From Burkholderiales bacterium (GTDB lineage Bacteria > Pseudomonadota > Gammaproteobacteria > Burkholderiales > Burkholderiaceae_C), in contig SYDB01000069.1 of assembly GCA_005786815.1 (NCBI GenBank), positions 1 through 5,492 on the forward strand: a stretch of DNA of 5,492 nt, read 5' to 3'. The stretch's first letter is position 1, and the number at the start of each line of letters is the position of its first letter. A program made the position numbers and the translations under genes. Of this stretch, positions 5,187 through 5,492 are shown one piece after another. Under the pieces are notes generated by a model. It saw nothing but the letters and a program-made list of their open reading frames with translations. It made no database searches and was not told the DNA's origin.

Positions 5187-5363
5187 TTAAAAACAAGCCC
5201 AAACCTGCGAGGCCAGAGTCACCAAAAAAGTAGGTTGCAGATACAAAGACAACACGCCAATCAACACGGTTGACGCGACACCCCATCCCAGTAACCACAT
5301 CCACCCAAATTGGACAGGGCGGGTTGTGTTGTCAGTGGATGGATTTTGTGGTTCGTCAGTCAT
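5187..5363 (-). CDS. 58-residue membrane microprotein, unknown function
   Basis: Translation of the minus strand from ATG at 5363 to TAA at 5189-5187 gives 58 residues. The first 20 are polar and acidic (Asp3, Glu4, Asp11, one Arg15). A hydrophobic segment rich in Trp and Gly follows (21-42, WMWLLGWGVASTVLIGVLSL and on), long enough for one membrane helix. The C-terminus, PTFLVTLASQVWACF, has no charge. It fits the operon exactly, starting 3 bases after the MFS stop and ending 3 bases before the methyltransferase start, which is the main reason to believe it is expressed. No Shine-Dalgarno is seen, so translation probably depends on coupling to the MFS gene. There is no lipobox and no second clear helix. 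I do not recognise a family. Confidence 0.72.
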   Translation of the reverse strand: MTDEPQNPSTDNTTRPVQFGWMWLLGWGVASTVLIGVLSLYLQPTFLVTLASQVWACF

Positions 5364-5366
5364 GTT

Positions 5367-5492
5367 TTATGCGGCGGCCATCTTGGGTTGGCGCTCAATG
5401 GCGTTCTCTTTCACAGGTAAATTCACAAACGCCGCAAACAACCCAAGCGCGATGGATATGTACCAAACGATGTCATAACTACCGGTCTTGTC
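5367..5492 (-). CDS. MFS transporter, C-terminal end only (gene continues beyond the window)
   Basis: The last 41 residues of a minus-strand gene that enters from the right edge; the stop is TAA at 5369-5367. It reads DKTGSYDIVWYISIALGLFA, then AFVNLPVKE and a polar tail ending in MAAA. A short loop of the form D-x-T-G-S-Y-D, a single terminal membrane helix and a cytoplasmic basic tail are typical of the end of helix 12 in major facilitator transporters. The substrate cannot be told. It lies upstream in the operon of the microprotein, methyltransferase, dapA and bamC genes, whose common promoter must lie in or beyond this gene. Confidence 0.75.
   Translation of the reverse strand, partial: DKTGSYDIVWYISIALGLFAAFVNLPVKENAIERQPKMAAA

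Overview
The window looks like chromosome of a betaproteobacterium, most likely Burkholderiales, family Comamonadaceae (Limnohabitans/Rhodoferax-like). This is inferred from the style of the proteins (dUTPase, SlyD-like isomerase, ribosomal oxygenase, BamC, DapA) and from recalled gene neighbourhoods; no search was run. There are nine protein genes, two of them cut by the window edges. No RNA gene of a known class, insertion sequence, phage gene or CRISPR array is visible. The longest stretch without a gene is 2133-2308 (176 bases), and it is densely structured.

Layout. On the + strand the 3' part of dut (dUTPase) runs to 447 and converges on a minus-strand FKBP/SlyD-type prolyl isomerase gene (482-1006). 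That gene's terminator hairpin overlaps its own stop codon and lies partly in a short tandem duplication of the dut stop region. The isomerase gene sits head-to-head with roxA (1026-2132, + strand), a JmjC/cupin ribosomal-protein arginine hydroxylase, with only 19 bases between the two start codons. Next on the + strand come a consensus -10 box, an approximately 90-base leader made of three back-to-back hairpins, a good Shine-Dalgarno and a 62-codon Ala/Pro-rich lipoprotein gene (2309-2497). A cUUCGg hairpin terminator follows and is probably shared with the converging operon.

The right half is one tightly packed minus-strand operon, read from the right edge: the end of an MFS transporter, a 58-residue membrane microprotein (5187-5363), a class I SAM methyltransferase (4587-5183), dapA (3678-4571) and bamC (2563-3657). 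Gaps are 3, 3, 15 and about 20 bases. dapA supplies diaminopimelate/lysine precursor for peptidoglycan and bamC encodes an outer-membrane assembly lipoprotein. The linkage of these two is also known in enterobacteria.

The housekeeping genes are ordinary. The parts worth a second look are the structured leader and its tiny lipoprotein, which ends in lysine like a possible peptidoglycan tether, the unrecognised 58-residue membrane protein, the crowded divergent start between the isomerase and roxA, and a possible one-base frameshift at the very start of dut.
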